Origin: JAFGXT01 sp963677165 | GTDB taxonomy: Bacteria > Verrucomicrobiota > Lentisphaeria > Victivallales > SZUA-371 | NCBI GenBank assembly: GCA_963677165.2 | Contig: CAXXSX010000002.1 | Location: 1,364,001-1,428,000 of the forward strand | Reading direction: 5' to 3' | Length of the DNA stretch: 64,000 nt | Shown here: piece by piece, positions 59,257-64,000 of the stretch | Numbering within the stretch: the first letter of the stretch is position 1 | Layout of the letters: each line of letters opens with the position of its first letter | Program-made: the position numbers and the translations under genes | Notes under the pieces: model-generated | Database searches by the model: none | What the model saw: the letters and a program-made list of their open reading frames with translations, nothing else | What the model was told of the DNA's origin: nothing

Positions 59257-62200
59257 TTACTGCTTTAGAGGAGAGATTTTAATATCGTCAATCATGAGCT
59301 TGTCGGCAAAACAATTATTGCGAATCATTATGTTTAAAGCACCAGATGCCGGTACACCGAACATTACGGAAACCTTCTGCCACTGATTTGAAGGTTTCCA
59401 CTGTGCATATTTGAAGTCCTTATTGCCAATGGTATCAGAACACACGCCAATCATGGCGCCATTTCTTTTAGCCTGTCCTTTTACTCGAAATGTCAGAACA
59501 TACTTTGTTCTCGGCTTAAGCGTATCAAGCGGTATGGACAGTGCGGAAAAATGATACGGTTTAACGCCAATGGGGTTATTCAGCATTAGAACTTTATTGC
59601 CATCTTTCCCTCTCTCATGGGCGACAACGGTTGCATCTTCAGGCAGTCTCGACCGAATATAATTCCACCCCAACGGCGTTTTACCGATAACATCATCTTC
59701 AAAATCATACAGGAATACATCATTAGTATTTGTCTTTGACAGTTCCGGCAGCTCGCTATTCTCCAGCATTTTCACCCAGGCAAAAGTGGAAACCTTTTTG
59801 CCATGAATAATACTGCCGTTAAAGCGTTCCAGATAGTGTCTTGAGCCGATCGCGTCATCATCATTGACCGCAAGACCATAGAGAAAACGTTTCTTTTCAA
59901 CTGCTTTTCTGATGCTATCCTTGAATTCAGACCATGGAATCGCAATCTCATAACGACATTGCTGCTTATCGTAAACAATTGCCGCTTTGTTTTTTACCAG
60001 ACGTTTTGTTTTACTGTTCCAGACCTGAGGGCCTTTCGGAGTCAGTGCCAGTGTAAATTCCTGCCAGGAATCCTTACGGTTTCCCGCAAAGATCAACTGT
60101 ATACTGTCTTGCTGCCAGGTAGAATCTCCACTGAGCAGCTGATTGAATGTCTGGTCTTTTACGGCTGCGGCAAAAAACAGATAATCATTGTTCCACATCA
60201 GAAAAGAGTCTGCACTGCAATCCTCCAGAGACCATGCTCCGCCATAGGAACCGAATGCATATTCTGCCTGATCTAGTTTTAGCGGAAGAGCGTTTTTCCA
60301 TTCAGTCAGATTAGCATCAATTTTAATATTTTTTGGTGCTGGAATTGCCGCAGTAAAGTCCAACTTTGCCGGAACTGTAAATTTACGGTGATCACTAAGT
60401 ATAATCTCAGCAGTCAGCTTCCAGTCAGGGTGTATAAATGCCGGAAGTTCATTAAACTTGACTTTAAATAGGGTTTTTGACAACGGTTTGAGCTTGTCGA
60501 AAGTAAATTGAGCCAATGGTCTGCCGCCACGAACTGCAGAGCGCAGTCGAACAATTCCACTGATTGCTTTGTTTTCCTGATTGCTTACAATCAACTTTAA
60601 AGGTGTTTTTGTTGGATCAGCATAGGCAGTGAGGACTTCCACGCTAACAGCCGGAACCATTTTGATATCATTCATAATGGTCACATTATTCGGTTTGCCT
60701 TTCAGTGAAGTAATTAGTTTGATCTTTAAAAGGTCTGTTTTCGTATCGCTTCTGGCGGTAATAGTAAAATTTACGAACTTTGAGGAAACTGGGTCGAGTT
60801 CAACAGTGGCGGATGCGGGTTTACACTTCCAGCCTTTAGGCATTACTGGCGTGATTTTTGCCTTGCGATTACCTTTTGCATAAGAAGATATCCGTATTTT
60901 TACTGAAGTTGGCGAATTTGGAACAATACTGAGTTTTTCAACGAGTTTTTTGCCTTTTCTGGAATACATCATGGAGAAAACGGCATATTGGAACGTTTTT
61001 TCGCGTTTTACCAGTGATTCTGTAACTTTCGCGACGATACTGGCCTGTTTCAGACAATTCGCGGCAAATTTGTCTTGTCCGGTGGATTTCGCCAATTGAT
61101 AATCGTCATTGATCCGTTCCCACTTATGCAGCAGATAACGCACACCAGACACATCCAAATCGTTTTCGTTTAATTCGATCACACGATTTATAATCGTCTG
61201 CTTTTGCTCCTCGAGTTTTTCCACAGAAACAGATGTATTATCAGTCCATGTCTGCGGCAAACGTGAAGCGGTCAAATACCAGTCCAGCGCTCTGCCGACC
61301 ACTGCTTTTTCTTTTCCGCCAATTCTTGTGTTCTGCTTTGTCCAAGCTAAAATGGCTCGTCGAATTTTTGCTGTATCTGTTGAAGACGAAGAGCTCAAAG
61401 TTCCCCAGTAAGATGACGGATTCGTTTTCAGGCAGTTTCTAAAGAATTTCTTTTTCTTTTCGCACTCTGCGGCAATTACTTTTTTCACGGTTGCGGCATC
61501 CACTCCAGTAATGTAAAGCGGCTCGTATGTGATTTTTGCCTTTGTAAAGTCAATTGGATTACCGAACATATCATGGCATTTTTTGCCTTTAATATTCAGC
61601 GTATACGACTTATTTCCCGGAGTCCAGACTACCGCATAAGCAGTATTGGCTTTCTGGTAAACTGAGGTCCAGATATTCTTGTCTACAGACAGCCCTGCAA
61701 AGTGATGCCCCTGTCGGAAGTTGCAGTAAGCATTGATCGTTGGACCTGCCGGATAATCGACGATCCCATAGTCGCGCTTAAAGGTATAGATACCGTCAAG
61801 TTTGTATCCGGCAGCATCGCACAGCAGAACCTCGCGGAGATACAGGCTTGCACGATCCTTCTCATTCTTCTCTTTGCCATTTGGCCAGCCGAATTCAGTT
61901 GTCCAAAGCTCCTTCATGCCGCCATAAGCATCTACCAATTCATTGAGGGATTCCAGCTTATCCAGAACCAGACTTTTTTCTGCGCTGACTGACTGCGAAG
62001 CCGTTGAATTATTGGTGTAGGGGTGAACACACAGTGCGTCAAAATAGTTGAACATATTGCGGTTTGCCTGGAACTTCAGCCAACTGTAATCAATACCGGC
62101 GGTACCACTATTTGAGATTACGGCGAAAGGCTGTTCCGACCTGACTCCGGCGGCTCCATTCCGACCTAACTCTGTATACATGAACTTGCTGTGACCGTTA

Positions 62201-63435
62201 TCTTCATTGCCCAGCTCAAAATACCGTGTAAGACCTTTAAGTGCCGCGGCCTCCTGCTTCATAAACATGCCGTAGCCACGGCAGAATTCCGGCAGCTTGT
62301 CTTCCGAGTAGGACTTGGGGTGACCATAACGAGTTTGAATTACAACCGAACGGGTATTATGCTGATTTCGTTTCTCCACCGCTTGGGCGATCTTGTCCAT
62401 ATTGTATTGACCGGGAAGCTTTTCCATACTTTGCCAGTTAGGTCCTTCCAGCCGATCCCAGCGGGCTCCGAATTTGCTGGCGAATTCTGCCGACATAAAG
62501 CCCCAGACTCCGCCAATTGGAGACCAACGTTGTTCGTATTTCAGGATATCTTCCGGAGCGGTACTACAGTCGCCCATGAAAAGCTGCAGGCGGGAATCCA
62601 ATACATCGACTTCCTTGCCATTGTACATAAGTTTGATTTGCACCGTGTAAGAGCCATAAGGAAGTACAGGTTTTACTGTCCTACAAGGATGTTCGTCACA
62701 GCCGCTACCGAAAGTAAGTTTTTTCTGTAATACTTTTCTGCCGGAATACCGGTCCGTGACCGTGATGTCGGCAGATGTATTGGTCAGTGGTTTTTTTGCG
62801 AAATTGTCCACACAGGTATCAATTTTTGCAGTCTTTTCTTTCCATACATATCCAGTACCCTTAACTCGTAATACAAAAGGATTTCCCTGATTCAGGTCCG
62901 TGATTAATACCGACTTTCCGAACCGAATCTGTCCGATCGGGCAAGAATCTGATTTCTCAAGGCCAATGCCAAGCATCTTCACCGGCAGATCAGGCCTGCC
63001 GTTTTTATCGCCACTTTTCCAGGCTGGATGCTTCGGCATGGAAAATTCAACTTTTCCCCATCCGGCCCAATTGATTTTTTTCCGCGTCAAATATACTTCT
63101 CCGGATTTATCCAGAAACCATGCGGTTAATATCATCCCCCGCATATTATCCTGCACCCAGATATCCCAGATAATTTTTTCCGGCATCCCGGATAGTTTTC
63201 TTCTAAAGTCGTATCTGATATAGCAGTTGTTCTTCGCGGTACAATTGATGAATTTAAAGAATCCAGCCAATGCGTTTTCTTCCGGGAGCGGATTGACAAA
63301 TCCTTCAATTCCGGGTTGTGGGCGAATTACGGCCGCGCCGGTTTTCATTACCGGAGTCATGGGTACAGCATTAGCGGCTGCCGACGATAAACAAGCAAAA
63401 GATATTATTGTCAACATACCATAAAGAAATTTCAT
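59257..63435 (-). CDS. Large secreted multidomain glycosidase with CBM9-like and CBM4/9-like domains
   Basis: 1392 residues. Signal peptide 1-23 (ending SAAANA). N-terminal beta sandwich, GH-A-like barrel (about 290-640) with YFELGNEDNGHS (candidate acid/base Glu411) and LWTTEFGWPNG (candidate nucleophile Glu514), then helical and Ig-like domains (about 680-1010). A CBM9-like domain (about 1040-1230: NIKIDANLTEWKNALPLKLD, LMWNNDYLFFAAAVKDQTF) and a C-terminal carbohydrate-binding jelly-roll (about 1260-1392: RTKYVLTFRVKGQAK, MIDDIKISPL) complete it. Same barrel-plus-CBM9 plan as the 876-residue protein at 1679. Probably surface or periplasmic polysaccharide degradation; substrate unknown. Followed by two convergent small genes. 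Confidence 0.82.
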   Translation of the reverse strand: MKFLYGMLTIISFACLSSAAANAVPMTPVMKTGAAVIRPQPGIEGFVNPLPEENALAGFFKFINCTAKNNCYIRYDFRRKLSGMPEKIIWDIWVQDNMRGMILTAWFLDKSGEVYLTRKKINWAGWGKVEFSMPKHPAWKSGDKNGRPDLPVKMLGIGLEKSDSCPIGQIRFGKSVLITDLNQGNPFVLRVKGTGYVWKEKTAKIDTCVDNFAKKPLTNTSADITVTDRYSGRKVLQKKLTFGSGCDEHPCRTVKPVLPYGSYTVQIKLMYNGKEVDVLDSRLQLFMGDCSTAPEDILKYEQRWSPIGGVWGFMSAEFASKFGARWDRLEGPNWQSMEKLPGQYNMDKIAQAVEKRNQHNTRSVVIQTRYGHPKSYSEDKLPEFCRGYGMFMKQEAAALKGLTRYFELGNEDNGHSKFMYTELGRNGAAGVRSEQPFAVISNSGTAGIDYSWLKFQANRNMFNYFDALCVHPYTNNSTASQSVSAEKSLVLDKLESLNELVDAYGGMKELWTTEFGWPNGKEKNEKDRASLYLREVLLCDAAGYKLDGIYTFKRDYGIVDYPAGPTINAYCNFRQGHHFAGLSVDKNIWTSVYQKANTAYAVVWTPGNKSYTLNIKGKKCHDMFGNPIDFTKAKITYEPLYITGVDAATVKKVIAAECEKKKKFFRNCLKTNPSSYWGTLSSSSSTDTAKIRRAILAWTKQNTRIGGKEKAVVGRALDWYLTASRLPQTWTDNTSVSVEKLEEQKQTIINRVIELNENDLDVSGVRYLLHKWERINDDYQLAKSTGQDKFAANCLKQASIVAKVTESLVKREKTFQYAVFSMMYSRKGKKLVEKLSIVPNSPTSVKIRISSYAKGNRKAKITPVMPKGWKCKPASATVELDPVSSKFVNFTITARSDTKTDLLKIKLITSLKGKPNNVTIMNDIKMVPAVSVEVLTAYADPTKTPLKLIVSNQENKAISGIVRLRSAVRGGRPLAQFTFDKLKPLSKTLFKVKFNELPAFIHPDWKLTAEIILSDHRKFTVPAKLDFTAAIPAPKNIKIDANLTEWKNALPLKLDQAEYAFGSYGGAWSLEDCSADSFLMWNNDYLFFAAAVKDQTFNQLLSGDSTWQQDSIQLIFAGNRKDSWQEFTLALTPKGPQVWNSKTKRLVKNKAAIVYDKQQCRYEIAIPWSEFKDSIRKAVEKKRFLYGLAVNDDDAIGSRHYLERFNGSIIHGKKVSTFAWVKMLENSELPELSKTNTNDVFLYDFEDDVIGKTPLGWNYIRSRLPEDATVVAHERGKDGNKVLMLNNPIGVKPYHFSALSIPLDTLKPRTKYVLTFRVKGQAKRNGAMIGVCSDTIGNKDFKYAQWKPSNQWQKVSVMFGVPASGALNIMIRNNCFADKLMIDDIKISPLKQ

Positions 63436-63551
63436 TTAATTGCTCCCTGAAATATAAGAAATATGTAATCGATTCAGATAAAAATACTGCTAAGGAGTTC
63501 TGTTTTAATTACAAAACCCCTAACAAGTAAAATAGTTGGCCGAAAAGGTTT

Positions 63552-64000
63552 TCACATTGACGGTTCCCACCAAACGGTATATTTATTTTTGAAGAGTTCA
63601 CTACCGCTGGTAGCATCACAATGTCCGTCTAAATATAACGCGGCAATCTGTCCACGAGAACCCAAATAGTTCTTAACTGTTGAAGTCAGATATGAATCTG
63701 CCATGTTGTACATTGAAGTCGGAAGAGGCTTGAAATGGGCAGCCTGTGCAATTCTCAACAAACGGTCATTAAAATAGTTATGCCACCACCCCTGACGGGC
63801 ATCACAAATGAATGCACTGGTCGAAGCTGATTTAATTTTGCTCATCTTTTTTTTGGTAAAGCGGAAGTTTAGACCGTAACTACCCCACATATCGGTTCCA
63901 GCATTAGTAATGTAACCGGCAGAAGTATAACCAGCTAAAGGACAAAGGGACCAAGGGTATACAGCCGATTCGACCCTATGGGAAACTTTTCCTTTATTTA
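63552..64000 (-). CDS. Pseudopilin-like protein, 3' part (H-X9-DG type)
   Basis: The frame is open from the stop at 63552 to the window edge (about 148 codons), so the 5' part, expected to hold the prepilin cleavage site, lies outside. The C-terminal segment GQIAALYLDGHCDATSG, with the DGH end, matches the C-terminus of the DUF1559/H-X9-DG pseudopilin-like proteins abundant in Lentisphaerota and Planctomycetota; the exact upstream His spacing is not preserved. Earlier segments PWSLCPLAGYTSAGYITNAG and DMWGSYGLNFRF fit that family. Likely exported and part of a type II secretion-like or surface assembly. Confidence 0.6.
   Translation of the reverse strand, partial: NKGKVSHRVESAVYPWSLCPLAGYTSAGYITNAGTDMWGSYGLNFRFTKKKMSKIKSASTSAFICDARQGWWHNYFNDRLLRIAQAAHFKPLPTSMYNMADSYLTSTVKNYLGSRGQIAALYLDGHCDATSGSELFKNKYTVWWEPSM

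Overview
The window looks like chromosome from an anaerobic, Gram-negative, carbohydrate-degrading bacterium, most likely of the Lentisphaerota (Victivallales-like). The evidence is: large secreted multidomain glycosidases, a Cys-type sulfatase and an alginate-lyase-family protein; a partial pseudopilin-like protein of the H-X9-DG type abundant in that phylum; a WaaP-like kinase implying lipopolysaccharide; and an anaerobe's oxygen-defence set (flavodiiron protein, superoxide reductase, rubrerythrin, ferritin, PerR) with a class III ribonucleotide reductase. The phylum assignment is inference from gene content, not from a marker gene. No rRNA, tRNA, CRISPR array or intact transposase was seen.

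Layout. 0-7 kb: two secreted clan GH-A-like glycosidases, a LacI-type regulator with a consensus promoter and two identical operators, and a Gfo/Idh/MocA dehydrogenase. 7-13.9 kb: lipoprotein, VOC protein, exported Ntn (penicillin V acylase/bile salt hydrolase-like) amidase, two unknown exported or anchored proteins, and a sulfatase divergent from an AraC regulator. 13.9-20 kb: two tandem copies of a three-gene module (CBS protein, PTS EIIA-CBS fusion, ArsB/NhaD-type permease). 20-23.5 kb: overlapping SpoU methyltransferase, GT4 glycosyltransferase and LPS-kinase genes. 23.5-27.0 kb: a gene-poor accessory segment bounded by 37-bp inverted repeats and filled with dispersed repeats, carrying a Panacea/SocA-type toxin-antitoxin pair and a SpoIIAA-like gene. 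27-33.4 kb: SDR reductase, PPi-dependent phosphofructokinase, HAD hydrolase, 6-phosphogluconate dehydrogenase and mannonate dehydratase, i.e. hexuronate, pentose-phosphate and glycolytic steps. 33.4-37.5 kb: S-adenosylhomocysteine hydrolase, adenosine kinase and MetK, the SAM cycle. 37.8-47.5 kb: housekeeping (FtsK, RodZ-like, AroQ, AccB, AccC, Asp23 and its membrane partner, Maf) and a hybrid histidine kinase. 47.7-52.4 kb: polysaccharide lyase and the oxidative-stress block with PerR. 52.6-58.4 kb: PHP protein, NrdR-controlled class III RNR, L,D-transpeptidase. 58.4-64 kb: a decayed glycosidase remnant, a small lipoprotein, a 1392-residue secreted glycosidase and a partial pseudopilin.

The most unusual observation is that the class III ribonucleotide reductase is split. 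The 673-residue NrdD ends inside its C-terminal zinc-ribbon, and the glycyl-radical loop (RVTGY) sits on a separate 52-codon gene with its own strong ribosome binding site, between nrdD and the activase gene nrdG. Other points of note are the inverted-repeat-bounded accessory segment with 89-bp three-hairpin elements, a MITE-like element with a truncated second copy, a superoxide reductase with a Cys-to-Ser change in its rubredoxin-like site, and the duplicated permease/EIIA/CBS module.
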